Shown here piece after piece: positions 34,251 through 43,341 of a DNA stretch of 64,000 nt (the stretch's first letter is position 1; the number at the start of each line of letters is the position of its first letter). A model generated the notes under the pieces. The model was not told where the DNA came from, did no database searches, and saw only the letters and a list, made by a program, of their open reading frames with translations. The position numbers and the translations under genes were made by a program. This stretch comes from CAVVTR01 sp963751245 (lineage in GTDB: Bacteria; Acidobacteriota; Thermoanaerobaculia; Thermoanaerobaculales; Thermoanaerobaculaceae), in assembly GCA_963751245.1 (NCBI GenBank), contig CAVVTR010000006.1:302636-366635 (forward strand). Direction: 5' to 3'.

Positions 34251-35703
34251 CTAGAGATAGGGCGAGAACAGACGCGCGACGCCGTCGCGCAGCCGCGTCG
34301 GCACGCTCCGGCCGTCCACCTCGGCGAAGGTGACCTGCCGCCCGCCGGCAATCCTCGCATCCACCACCGCCGCCAGCGCGGCGGCCAGGCCCCGGTCGTA
34401 GCACTCCACGTCGAGCTCGAAGTTGAGCCGCAGGCTGCGCGCATCCCAGTTCGCCGACCCGATCAGCGACCACACGTCGTCCACGACCATGATCTTGCCG
34501 TGGTCGAAGGGGGGCCGGGACAGCCACACGCGGCAGGCCCCCTCGAGCACCTGCCACAGCGTGGCCGTCGACGCCCACTGGACCATCCGCAGGTTGTTGC
34601 GCCCGGGCAGGACGATGTCGACGGCCACTCCCCGGCGCGCTGCGGTGTTCAGCGCCGTGATCAGCACCTGATCCGGTACGAAGTACGGCGTCATGATGCG
34701 CACCGAGCGGTCGGCGCACCCCAGCGCCCCCAGCAGCACCCAGCGCAGCTTGCCCAGGTCCGCGTCGGGCCCCTCGGCGATGGCCCGCGCCAGCACCGCT
34801 CCGCGCTCGACCAGCGGAGGGTGCCAGCGGGCGCCGCGGAGCTTCTCACCCCGGCAGAACGCCCAGTCCTCGGCGAAGACCTCGCGGAGCTGGCCAACCA
34901 CCGGGCCGCGGAGGCGGAAATGGACGTCCCGGATGGCGCGCGGGGACGCGTCCTGCAGCTCGTGGCCGTGCCGGATGTTCATGCCGCCGGTGAACGCCAC
35001 ACGCGCCGTCGGCCACGAGGACCTTGCGGTGGCTCCTGAGGTTCATGTAGGGCATCCGCCACGGCACCCGCGTGGGCAGGAACAGCGCGGCGGGGATACC
35101 CATTCGCTCCAGGGTGCGCACCATCGGGGGCCAGGAGTACCGGCTCCCCACCGCGTCCACGATGACCCTCACCTCGACACCGCGGCGCACCGCCCCCGCC
35201 AGGCTCTCGGCGAAGCGCTGCCCCGTACGGTCGTTGTCGAAGATGTAGGTCTGCAGTGCCAGCGAGTCCCGAGCCCCGTCGATGGCGGCGATCATCGCCT
35301 CGTAGGCCTTCGGGCCAGTGTCGAAGACGTCCACGCTGTTGCCGCTCAGAAGAGGCAGCCGCACCACCTGGTCGACGAGCTCGCCCAGGCGCCGGAGGTG
35401 CCGGTCGTCGGGGTGCAGACGGTCGGCCATTCCGGCCAGCGCCAGCACCGGGCCGGCCCGCCGGCCCGGCATGAGAGCGGACGCCGGCCGCAACGCGGTG
35501 GCACGCCGGCGGATGCGGTTGACCCCGAGGAGCAGGTAGGCCAGGGGTCCGACCACCGGCGCGAACCAGATGAAGACGACCCAGCCCACCGCGGCCCGCG
35601 AGTCCCGCTTGTACATGACCGCGTGCGCAGACGCCAGCAGCGCCGCGGCGATGGCGGCCGCGGTGAGGATGTGGGGCCAGAAGCGGAGGAGGACGTCCTT
35701 CAT
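34251..35703 (-). CDS. cls: cardiolipin synthase (phospholipase D family), one apparent frameshift
   Basis: Two frames together make one ~484-residue cardiolipin synthase. From ATG 35703: two N-terminal membrane helices (LTAAAIAAALLASAHAVMY and WVVFIWFAPVVGPLAYLLLG), then the first phospholipase D half with the HKD motif in RSHRKVLVADG. The frame must change at ~34999-35003, where a single missing base separates VADG from AFTGGMNIRHGHE. The second frame then supplies RIMTPYFVPDQVLITAL and the second HKD motif FDHGKIMVVDDVWSLIGSAN. The enzyme joins phosphatidyl groups to make cardiolipin at the inner membrane. Everything around the break matches the family, so I read it as a sequence error. 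It converges on the S9 peptidase gene. Confidence 0.85.
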
Positions 35704-35769
35704 CGTGTCGGCTCGAAGCTCCGAGGCGATTCTACCGGCGCCGGCCCCCGGGTTGCCGCCCGCGCGCGC

Positions 35770-35798
35770 GTTTGCCGGGCCGCCGGCGCTCTGGTACC
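35770..35798 (+). promoter_or_regulatory. candidate sigma-70-type promoter of infC
   Basis: TTGCCG (35770-35775) and TACCAT (35793-35798) are 17 bases apart, each matching the consensus at four of six positions. A transcript starting near 35805 would have a leader of about 117 bases before the ATA start of infC, long enough for autoregulation. Confidence 0.5.
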
Positions 35799-35921
35799 AT
35801 GAACTTGTGTTTTGTCTTCCACATCTCTCGTGCAAGCGAGCCCGCGGCGCGGTATCGTGACGCCGCCGCACGCGAGCTGGCACGCCGTACACTCAACCCC
35901 TAGCCTGAAAGGAGCCCAGCG

Positions 35922-36470
35922 ATACTGAAGAGAAAGCGTCTGTTCCGTGAACCCCCGCCGATACCGGAGCACCGCATCAACGAGCGGATTCGAATCTCCC
36001 CGGTGAGGCTCATCGACCAGGATGGAAACCAGCTTGGCATCCTGCCCATCGAGGAGGCCCGTGCAAAGGCGCGCGAGGCCAACCTCGACCTCGTCGAGGT
36101 GGCGCCCCAGGCCCGGCCGGTGGTCTGCAAGATCATGGACCACGGCCGTTTCCTGTACGAGGAGGAGAAGAAGGCCAAGGAGGCCCGCAAGCACCAGCAG
36201 CAGGTGGAGGTCAAGGAGGTCAAGTTCCGCCCCGCAATCGAGGAGCACGACTTCCAGACCAAGGTCAAGATGGCCGAGCGGTTCCTCGAGAAGGGCAAGC
36301 GTGTGCGCGTGACCGTGATGTTCCGGCGGCGCGAGCTGCGGCGCCCCGAGAACGGCTACGAGGTCCTCGCCCGGGTGGCCGAGGAGCTGGCCGAGGTGGC
36401 GGAGGTCGAGCAGGCGCCGCCGGCGAGGCTCGAGGGCCGCGACCTCTCGATGGTGCTCAAGCAGGTCTAG
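35922..36470 (+). CDS. infC: translation initiation factor IF-3, starting at a rare ATA codon
   Basis: The 182-residue product is IF-3, which keeps 30S subunits free and proofreads start codons. Conserved parts: EHRINERIRISPVRLIDQDG at the N terminus, NLDLVEVAPQARPVVCKIMD, the basic linker helix KAKEARKHQQ, and the C-domain KGKRVRVTVMFRRRE. The RINERIR segment lies upstream of the only GTG at 36003, so that GTG cannot be the start. Between the in-frame stop at 35901 and this segment there is no ATG, GTG or TTG. The ATA at 35922 has AGGAG eight bases upstream and is the best start; CTG at 35925 is the alternative. Rare starts (ATT, ATC, ATA) are typical of infC and underlie IF-3 autoregulation. 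The usual rpmI-rplT genes do not follow. Confidence 0.9.
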   Translation: MLKRKRLFREPPPIPEHRINERIRISPVRLIDQDGNQLGILPIEEARAKAREANLDLVEVAPQARPVVCKIMDHGRFLYEEEKKAKEARKHQQQVEVKEVKFRPAIEEHDFQTKVKMAERFLEKGKRVRVTVMFRRRELRRPENGYEVLARVAEELAEVAEVEQAPPARLEGRDLSMVLKQV

Positions 36471-36523
36471 GCCTGACCGCGGCCGGCGCGCCGCGCCCGC
36501 CGCACGTCGTTTGGACGGAGGCG

Positions 36524-37372
36524 ATGAAGGCGGCGCTGAAGACGTTCTGGCTCGTCTCCAAGAAGATCATCGTGGCGGCCGACGCCGACGACATCTCGGG
36601 AGAATCGGCGAAGGTCGCCTACTACTTCTTCCTCTCCCTCTTCCCCTTCATTCTCGTGCTGTTCGCGTTCACGGGGCTTGTCGGCGGCCACGCTGCCTTC
36701 GAATGGGTGATGGCCCGTCTCCGGCAGGCCCTCCCCGGCCCCGCGTCGGACTACCTGGAGTCCTTCGTCCGCGACGTCACCGAGTCGCGCCGCCCCGGAG
36801 TGCTGTCCGTCGGGCTCGTCTTCATGCTCTACACCGCTTCGAACATCTTCGTCATCCTGGCCGCCGGGTTGAACTCCATGTACAACGTCGAGGAGCACCG
36901 GCCCTGGCTGCGGCGCCGGCTGTTCTCCATGACCGCGCTCCTGGCGTCCGTGGTGCTGCTCACCGTGAGCGCCGTGGTTCTCGTCGTCGGGAGGCCGTTC
37001 CTCGCCGCCATGGGGGTCGGCATCGTCTGGCACGTGATCAGCTGGCCCGTCTCGTTTCTGGCCGTGACCGCACTGATGGCGGTGCTGTACGTGCTGCTCC
37101 CCGACCGTTCCCAGCGGGGCGCATGGCGGTGCATCGCGGTGGGGGCGACCGTCGGGGCGTCGCTGTGGACCCTCGCCACCCTGGGCTTCCACCTCTACGT
37201 GCAAAAGGTCGGCACCTACGGGAAGACCTACGGGGTGGTGGGCGGCATCATCGTCCTGCTGCTGTGGCTCTACCTCACGGCGATGTCCATCCTGTTCGGC
37301 GGTGAGGTCGCGGCCACCCTCGAACACGAGGGCCTCCTGGAGGGGCGGCGGCGCCGCCCCTCCAGCGACTGA
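36524..37372 (+). CDS. YihY/BrkB family inner-membrane protein
   Basis: The 282-residue protein starts at ATG 36524 behind GGACGGAGG and has about six membrane helices. Family motifs include SAKVAYYFFLSLFPFILVLF near residue 28, the central YTASNIFVILAAGLNSMYNV, GTYGKTYGVVGGIIVLLLWL near residues 225-250, and LFGGEVAATLEHE at the end. The YihY (formerly RNase BN) family is widespread but its function is unsettled. It follows infC by 53 bases on the same strand and could be co-transcribed with it; there is no hairpin between them. It converges on the RND permease gene with only four bases between stops. Confidence 0.9.
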   Translation: MKAALKTFWLVSKKIIVAADADDISGESAKVAYYFFLSLFPFILVLFAFTGLVGGHAAFEWVMARLRQALPGPASDYLESFVRDVTESRRPGVLSVGLVFMLYTASNIFVILAAGLNSMYNVEEHRPWLRRRLFSMTALLASVVLLTVSAVVLVVGRPFLAAMGVGIVWHVISWPVSFLAVTALMAVLYVLLPDRSQRGAWRCIAVGATVGASLWTLATLGFHLYVQKVGTYGKTYGVVGGIIVLLLWLYLTAMSILFGGEVAATLEHEGLLEGRRRRPSSD

Positions 37373-37376
37373 ACCC

Positions 37377-40300
37377 TCAGTTCCCCTCCACCGGCGTCCC
37401 GGTGGCCCACGCCTTCAGGCGGTCGGCGCCCCGGGTCATGGTGAGGTAGAACGACGGCACCACGAACAGCGTGAGCACCGTCGAGAACATCAGCCCTCCG
37501 ATCACGCAGACCGCCAGCGGCATCATCAGCTCGCCGCCCTCGGCGGGGTTGAGCGCCAGCGGGACCATGCCCACCACCGTCGTGGTCACGGTCATCAGGA
37601 TGGGCCGCAGCCGGAGCGGCGCGGCCTCCAGGATGGCTTCCTCCCGTGGCACCGTCCCGCCGCGTCTTCGGATCTCGATGTACTCCACGAGCAGGATGCC
37701 GTTGTTGACGACGATGCCCGCCAGCAGGATCACCCCGAGCATCACCGGAGCTGACAGGGGCAGCCCCGCCACCTTGAGCGACACGACGACGCCCACCAGC
37801 GCCAGGGGGATGGCCGCCATGATCACCAGGGGGTTGACCAGCGACTCGTACTGCACCGCCATCACCGCGAACACGAGGAACACCGCGAGTCCGACCACCG
37901 TAAGCAGGACCTTGCGGTTGTCCTTGATCGCCTCCTCCTGGCCGCCGAACCGGACCGTGTACCCGTCTGGCAGAGCGTAGCCGGTCAGAAGCTCCCTCAC
38001 CCGCCGCGAGGCCTCGCCGGTGGACCACACCGCCGGCAGCACCTCCGCGGTGACCCGGACGAGCCGGTTCTGGTTCTCCCGCTCGATGGTCTGGGGGGCG
38101 ATGGCTTCCGTCACTTCGGCCACGTCACGAAGCCGGATCGGCGCGCCCGAGCTGGGGAACAGCGGCACCATGGCGAGCTGGTCGGTGGTGCGCACCCGGT
38201 TGCGGTCGAACCGCACCCGGATGTCGTACTCCCGGTCGCCCTCCGTGAGCTTCGTCGGCACCTCGCCGCCCACCGCCGTGCGAACCGTCTCGCCCACCTC
38301 CGCCACGTCGAGCCCCAGGTCCGCCGCGCGCACCCGGTCCAGCTCCACGCGTACCTCGGGGGAGGTCTCCTCGTACGAGCTGTCCACGTTGGCGAGCCCC
38401 TGGAGCCTGGCCAGACGGGCGGAAAGATCGCGCCCGATGCGCTCCAGGGTCGGCAGGTCGTCGCCGAACACCTTGACCTCGATGTCCTCCTCGCTGGTGG
38501 ACGTCCGCAGCCCGCGGATCCGCGGCGGCGACAGGCGCAGCTGCGCGTTGGCAAGGGACGGCAGCTCCATGAGCTTCTCCTGCGCCATCTGGATCCACGC
38601 CGTCGCCGTGAGGCTGCGCTCCCGCCTCGGCGTGAGCTCGATCATGAACGAGGCCCGGGTCGGGTTGTACGACATGCTCCGCCCGTGGATGTGCCCGCCC
38701 GCCACCGCGAACAGGCGCACCACCTCGGGGAGGCCGCGGATCACCTGCTCGGCGTCCCGCGTGGCGGCGTCGGTCACCTGCAGGGGCGTCTCCGGGGGCA
38801 TCCGGATGTAGGCGCGCACCCGGCCGTCGTCGACCTGCGGCAGGAACTCGTTGCCCAGCGTCCCCGCCAGCCACACGCTGACGCCCAGGGAGGCCGCCAC
38901 CAGGAGCATGACGATCGCGCGGTGCCGGATCACCCAGGGTAGAACGCGACGGTAGCGGGCCTCCATCCAGCCCACCAGGGCGGGCACCACCGCCAGGATC
39001 CGCGAGCGCTGCAGGCCCGTGGTACGGCGCAGCTTGAACAGCTGGGCCGAGAGCATCGGCACCAGGGTGAGCGCCACGACCAGCGACGTCACGATGGCGA
39101 AAGAGATCGTCAGCAGGAGCTCCTTGAACAGGAGCGCCGCCAGCCCGCTGATGAGCAGGAACGGCACCACCGCGGCCAGGTTGGTGATGGTCGAGGCGGT
39201 GACCGCCGAGGACACCTCGCCGGCGCCCTCGTGCGCGGCCTCCACCGAGTCCGGCTCCTCGGCCTGGTGGCGGTCGATGTTCTCCAGCATCACGATGCTG
39301 TTGTCCACCAGCATGCCGATGCCCAGCGCCAGCCCGCCCAGCGACATGATGTTGAGGGTCATCCCCGACACGCCCATGAGCGCGATGCACCCGAGGATCG
39401 CGATGGGGATCGAAGTCCCGATGATCAGGGTGCGGCGCCAGGAGCGCAGGAACAGGAAGACCACGAGCATGGCCAGGCCGCCGCCGAGCAGCGCCGCCTG
39501 GCCCACGCCCGTCACGGCCGAGCGCACGTAGAACGCCTGGTCGTCCACCACCTCGGTGTTCACCCCCGCGGGGAAGAACCCGTCCCGCTTGAGGGAGGCC
39601 AGCACCGTGTTGCAGCCGTCCACGACCTTCACCGTGTTGGCGTCGGGCTGCTTGGACACCGAGACCTGCACCGCCGGCTTGCCGTTCAGGCGCGCGAAGA
39701 CACGCTCGTCCGTGTGCGTGTCCACGACCTTCGCGATATCGGTGAGCGCCACGTCCCCGCCCCCGCGAAGCGGGATCCGCACGCGCCGGATGTCGTCGAC
39801 GTCGCGGAACTTGCCCTTGGTCTTCGACAGCACCTCCCGGGCCGTGGACTGCAGCCGGCCTCCCGAGATGTCCTGGTTCTCGTCGTGGACCCGGGTGAGG
39901 AGCTCGGAGACGGTGAGCCCGTAGGAACGGAGGCGCTCCGGGTCCACGATGACCTGGATCTCGCGATCGAGCCCTCCGGCCACGTCGACGGAGGCGACGC
40001 CCTCGACGGTGAGGAGCTGCTTGGCGAGCTGGTCCTCGCACCAGCGCTTCAGCCACACCTCGTCCCTGGTCGAGGACGACACCGCGAACTGCAGCACCGG
40101 GATCTGCGCCGGGTCGAACTTGAAGATCACCGGCGGGTCCGACTCCTCGGGCAGCGCCCCGCGCGCCTGGTCGAGCTTGGTGGACGCGTCCCGCAGCGCG
40201 AAGTCGATGTCCGTGCCATAGGAGAAGTGCACGTTGACGCCGGTGTTCCCCTCGCTGGACTCCGAGCTGATCAGGATCGCGTCCTCGGTGGTGGCCAGCC

Positions 40301-40538
40301 GCGGCTCGAGGACCTTCGCCACCGTCTGCTCCATCACCTCCGGGTCCACGCCGGGGTTGCGCACCGACGCCCGGACCTGCGGGTAGATGATCTTGGGCAG
40401 CAGGTCCACCGCGAGGCGCCCGAACATCGACGCTCCCACGATGCAGATGGCCAGGGAGATCATGCCGGTCCCCACCGGCCGCGTGATGGCCCAGTGAACC
40501 AGGCCGCGCCGCTCTCCCGAACCGGCGGGCCTGATCAT
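37377..40538 (-). CDS. RND efflux permease (HAE1/AcrB-like)
   Basis: This 1053-residue inner-membrane pump has the full RND plan: one N-terminal membrane helix (ISLAICIVGASMFGRLAVDL), a large periplasmic loop, six helices, a second such unit in the C-terminal half and a short tail. The TM4 proton-relay region reads LALGIGMLVDNSIVMLENID, with one Asp where AcrB has two, a common variant in this family. The second half has its own signature QYESLVNPLVIMAAIPLALV and LLAGIVVNNGILLVEYIE. Its start overlaps the adaptor gene by four bases. No outer membrane factor gene lies beside them, so the pump must borrow one from elsewhere. Substrate unknown. Confidence 0.93.
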   Translation of the reverse strand: MIRPAGSGERRGLVHWAITRPVGTGMISLAICIVGASMFGRLAVDLLPKIIYPQVRASVRNPGVDPEVMEQTVAKVLEPRLATTEDAILISSESSEGNTGVNVHFSYGTDIDFALRDASTKLDQARGALPEESDPPVIFKFDPAQIPVLQFAVSSSTRDEVWLKRWCEDQLAKQLLTVEGVASVDVAGGLDREIQVIVDPERLRSYGLTVSELLTRVHDENQDISGGRLQSTAREVLSKTKGKFRDVDDIRRVRIPLRGGGDVALTDIAKVVDTHTDERVFARLNGKPAVQVSVSKQPDANTVKVVDGCNTVLASLKRDGFFPAGVNTEVVDDQAFYVRSAVTGVGQAALLGGGLAMLVVFLFLRSWRRTLIIGTSIPIAILGCIALMGVSGMTLNIMSLGGLALGIGMLVDNSIVMLENIDRHQAEEPDSVEAAHEGAGEVSSAVTASTITNLAAVVPFLLISGLAALLFKELLLTISFAIVTSLVVALTLVPMLSAQLFKLRRTTGLQRSRILAVVPALVGWMEARYRRVLPWVIRHRAIVMLLVAASLGVSVWLAGTLGNEFLPQVDDGRVRAYIRMPPETPLQVTDAATRDAEQVIRGLPEVVRLFAVAGGHIHGRSMSYNPTRASFMIELTPRRERSLTATAWIQMAQEKLMELPSLANAQLRLSPPRIRGLRTSTSEEDIEVKVFGDDLPTLERIGRDLSARLARLQGLANVDSSYEETSPEVRVELDRVRAADLGLDVAEVGETVRTAVGGEVPTKLTEGDREYDIRVRFDRNRVRTTDQLAMVPLFPSSGAPIRLRDVAEVTEAIAPQTIERENQNRLVRVTAEVLPAVWSTGEASRRVRELLTGYALPDGYTVRFGGQEEAIKDNRKVLLTVVGLAVFLVFAVMAVQYESLVNPLVIMAAIPLALVGVVVSLKVAGLPLSAPVMLGVILLAGIVVNNGILLVEYIEIRRRGGTVPREEAILEAAPLRLRPILMTVTTTVVGMVPLALNPAEGGELMMPLAVCVIGGLMFSTVLTLFVVPSFYLTMTRGADRLKAWATGTPVEGN

Positions 40539-41584
40539 GCTCCCTCCCCGCGCTCACTGGCGGCCACGGGGGCCTCGTCGCGCAGCAGCCCCATGCCCTC
40601 GACCACCACGCGGTCGCCGGCCTCGAGGCCCTTGACGATGCGGACCTTGCCGCTCTCCCGCTGCCCAAGGGTCACGGCGCGCACGTGGGCGACGCCGTCG
40701 GTGACCACGTACACGAAGCTGCCCACCTCGGAGCCCCGCATGACCGCCGGCTCGGGCACCATGATGGCGTCGGGGATGCGCTCCAGGACCAGCTTCGCGC
40801 GGGCGAGGAAGCCCGGCCTGAGCTTCTGGGGGACCTCGTTTAGGACCAGCTCCACGGTGACCTGACGGGACTGCGCGTCGGCGGCGGGAAAGATGCGCTC
40901 GATCCGCGCCGGGAGCTCCGCCCCCGGCAGCGCGTCGACGCTCACCGTGGCCGCGTCGCCCCGGCCGAGGTGCACGACGTCGAGCTCGGAGACGGGCACC
41001 CGCAGCACCCGGCGCCCCGCCGCCAGATCCACCACCGCCGCCCCCGCCTTCACCAGGTCGCCGAGCTCCACGTGGCGTACCGTGACCACGCCGCCCACGG
41101 GCGCGACGACGCGGGTGAACGACAGCCGCGTTCGCAACGCGTCGACCCGGGCCTTCTCGACCTGGAACGTCGCCCGGGCGCTGTCGGCGGAGGCCTGAGT
41201 GATGAGCCCCTCCTCGACCAGGGAGCGGCTCCGGTTCCACTGCCCCTCGCTCTCGGCCAGGCGCGCCTGCTCCTCCTGGAGCGCCGCCGCGATCTCGCGG
41301 TCGTCCAGCTGGACCACTACGTCGCCCCTGGTGACCACGTCCCCTTCGCGGACGTTGAGCGCCGTGACGACCCCCTCCTCCTGGGCGGCCACCACGACCC
41401 GGTTCTCCGGCTCGATGGTGCCGACGCTGGTGATGGAGACGTCCAGTGGCGTCCCCTCCACCCTCACCACGCCCACCTGAGCGGGCGCGGCCTCCTGAAC
41501 GGCCGCCCCCGAACCGGCCCCCGAACCGCACGCCCCCAACACGCCGCTCACGACCACTGCCATTGCCAACCTCGCCAAACGCAT
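40535..41584 (-). CDS. RND efflux periplasmic adaptor lipoprotein (MFP)
   Basis: Starting at the ATG at 41584 gives 349 residues with a lipoprotein signal: a short basic start, a hydrophobic stretch and the lipobox LGAC (Cys ~residue 19). A longer start at 41650 would bury this signal, so I reject it. The mature protein has the membrane-fusion-protein layout: a biotinyl-lipoyl hairpin (VTALNVREGDVVTRGDVVVQ), an alpha-helical coiled coil (QEEQARLAESEGQWNRSRSL), the returning lipoyl half (APVGGVVTVRHVELGDLVKA), a beta barrel and a membrane-proximal domain. It couples the RND permease, encoded directly downstream with a 4-base overlap, to an outer-membrane channel. Confidence 0.92.
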   Translation of the reverse strand: MRLARLAMAVVVSGVLGACGSGAGSGAAVQEAAPAQVGVVRVEGTPLDVSITSVGTIEPENRVVVAAQEEGVVTALNVREGDVVTRGDVVVQLDDREIAAALQEEQARLAESEGQWNRSRSLVEEGLITQASADSARATFQVEKARVDALRTRLSFTRVVAPVGGVVTVRHVELGDLVKAGAAVVDLAAGRRVLRVPVSELDVVHLGRGDAATVSVDALPGAELPARIERIFPAADAQSRQVTVELVLNEVPQKLRPGFLARAKLVLERIPDAIMVPEPAVMRGSEVGSFVYVVTDGVAHVRAVTLGQRESGKVRIVKGLEAGDRVVVEGMGLLRDEAPVAASERGEGA

Positions 41585-41672
41585 GCAACCCCCTGGGCGG
41601 TCCCTGCCGCTCCCTGCCTCCTCCGGACCCGTCAGTTTCAGCTTGAGCATGACGCGACGTCCCTCAGCGTTC

Positions 41673-42062
41673 TCACCGGCGCATGATCGAGTCCAGGATC
41701 ATCAAAAAGGCCGCCTGCTGCTCCGGTTCGCTCTTCTCGATCACGGCCAGGCAGCCTGTTCGGTCGAACACCTCGTGCAGCTCCCGTGCCGGGTGGGCCG
41801 AGGTGATGATGATGCGTTTGAGGTTCACCCCCCTGTTGCTCGCCTGCTGCAGGAGCGCCGCGCCGTCGATCTCGGGCATCTCCCAGTCGAGCAGCATCAG
41901 GTGGATGTCGGGCTGGAGGTGCGGCACCGCAGCTCTCGGATCCTCGTAGGTCTCCACGGCGACCCGGTCTCCGTACCGGTCCTCGAGAAGCCGCCGCCAC
42001 ACCACGCATTGAAGCGGGGAGTCGTCGATGACGACGACCCTGCGGGACCTACCTGCGGTCAC
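41673..42062 (-). CDS. single-domain response regulator
   Basis: A 129-residue stand-alone receiver (CheY-like). The acidic pair follows strand 1 (VVVIDDSPLQ), the phospho-acceptor Asp is in LMLLDWEMPEIDG (~residue 58), the Thr/Ser is in IIITSAHPA and the switch Lys in AVIEKSEP. There is no output domain, so it must signal by protein contact or phosphotransfer. Its GTG start lies inside the 3' end of pyrC (14-base overlap), so it is translated with the pyrimidine genes. Its partner kinase is not in the window next to it. Chemotaxis or motility use is possible but unsupported here. Confidence 0.9.
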   Translation of the reverse strand: MTAGRSRRVVVIDDSPLQCVVWRRLLEDRYGDRVAVETYEDPRAAVPHLQPDIHLMLLDWEMPEIDGAALLQQASNRGVNLKRIIITSAHPARELHEVFDRTGCLAVIEKSEPEQQAAFLMILDSIMRR

Positions 42063-43341
42063 GACGCCACACCATCCGCCCCCCCACCACCGTCGCCGCC
42101 GGCCACCCGCGCAGGCGCATCCCCGCGAACGGGGTGTTCCGCGCCAGGGACCTGAAGCGCTCCGGGTTCACCGTCGCACGGCTCTCCAGGTCGAGGAGCG
42201 TGATGTCCGCCGGGCTCCCCGCCTTCAGCGTTCCGCCGGGAAGCCTGAACAGCCGGGAGGGGTTCGTGGACCACAGCGATACGAAGCGGGACAGCGGCAT
42301 CTTGTGGCGCCGCACGAGCAGGTCGTAGGTCACCGGAACGGCCGTTTCGAGGCCGATGACGCCGAACGGCGCGAGGTCGAACTCCAGTGCCTTCTCGTCC
42401 GCGTGGTGTGGCGCGTGATCCGTCGCCAGGCAGTCCACGGAGCCGTCCAGAACACCCTCGATGAGCGCGTCCACGTGGTCGCGGCTGCGCAGCGGGGGGT
42501 TCATCTTCGTGTTGGTGTCGTACTCCCGCTCGGCCACCGCCTCGTCGGTGAGGGCGAGGTGGTGGGGGGTCGCCTCGCACGTCACGGCGAGGCCCTTCTC
42601 CCTGGCCTCGCGGACGTGGCGGAGCCCTCCAGCCGTGGACAGGTGGGCGATGTGGAGACGCCCGCCCGTCAGCTCGGCCAGCGAGATGTCCCTCGCCACC
42701 ATGACCTCCTCGGCGGCGGCGGGCTGACCCTTGAGCCCCAGCCTCGTCGAGACCGGGCCCTCGTGCATCACGCCGCGGTTGACCAGTTGAAGGTCCTCGC
42801 AGTGGTTCACCACCGGGGTCCCGAACAGCTGCGAGTACTCCAGGGCACGCCGCATCACGTAGGCGTTGTGCACCGGCCTGCCGTCGTCGGAGAACGCCAC
42901 CGCCCCGGACCGCGACATCTCGCCCATCTCGGCCAGCTCCACGCCCTCCAGCCCCTTGGTCACCGCCCCGACCGGGTACACCCTGGCCAGGCCCGCCTCC
43001 GCGGCGCGGGCGCGGATGAACTCGGTCACCGCCGCCGTGTCGTTCACCGGCTGGGTGTTGGGCATGCAGCACACGGAGGTGAACCCACCGGCCACCGCCG
43101 CCGCCGAACCCGTGGCCACGGTCTCCTTGTACTCGTAGCCGGGCTCACGGAGGTGCACGTGCCCGTCCACGAAACCCGGCGCCGCCACCAGGCCGGTGGC
43201 GTCGAAGACCTCGGCCTCGCGGTCCTCGATGCGGCCGCCGATGCGGGCGATCCTGCCTTCGGCGATGAGAATGTCGACGCCCTCGTCGAGGCGCTGGGAG
43301 GGGTCCACCACGCGGGCATACCTAATCAGCAGTCGCTTCAC
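42049..43341 (-). CDS. pyrC: dihydroorotase
   Basis: Dihydroorotase closes carbamoyl aspartate to dihydroorotate, the third step of pyrimidine synthesis. The 430-residue protein is of the class I amidohydrolase type: PGFVDGHVHLREPGYEYKET with two zinc-ligand His and the carboxylate partner, VVNHCEDLQL, then HIAHLSTAGG, and the catalytic Asp in CLATDHAPHHADEK. The GTG start at 43341 overlaps the end of pyrB by 20 bases. A typical amidohydrolase C-terminal beta sandwich ends the protein (GGRMVWRRDRR). It belongs to the pyrR-pyrB-pyrC operon. Confidence 0.95.
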   Translation of the reverse strand: MKRLLIRYARVVDPSQRLDEGVDILIAEGRIARIGGRIEDREAEVFDATGLVAAPGFVDGHVHLREPGYEYKETVATGSAAAVAGGFTSVCCMPNTQPVNDTAAVTEFIRARAAEAGLARVYPVGAVTKGLEGVELAEMGEMSRSGAVAFSDDGRPVHNAYVMRRALEYSQLFGTPVVNHCEDLQLVNRGVMHEGPVSTRLGLKGQPAAAEEVMVARDISLAELTGGRLHIAHLSTAGGLRHVREAREKGLAVTCEATPHHLALTDEAVAEREYDTNTKMNPPLRSRDHVDALIEGVLDGSVDCLATDHAPHHADEKALEFDLAPFGVIGLETAVPVTYDLLVRRHKMPLSRFVSLWSTNPSRLFRLPGGTLKAGSPADITLLDLESRATVNPERFRSLARNTPFAGMRLRGWPAATVVGGRMVWRRDRR

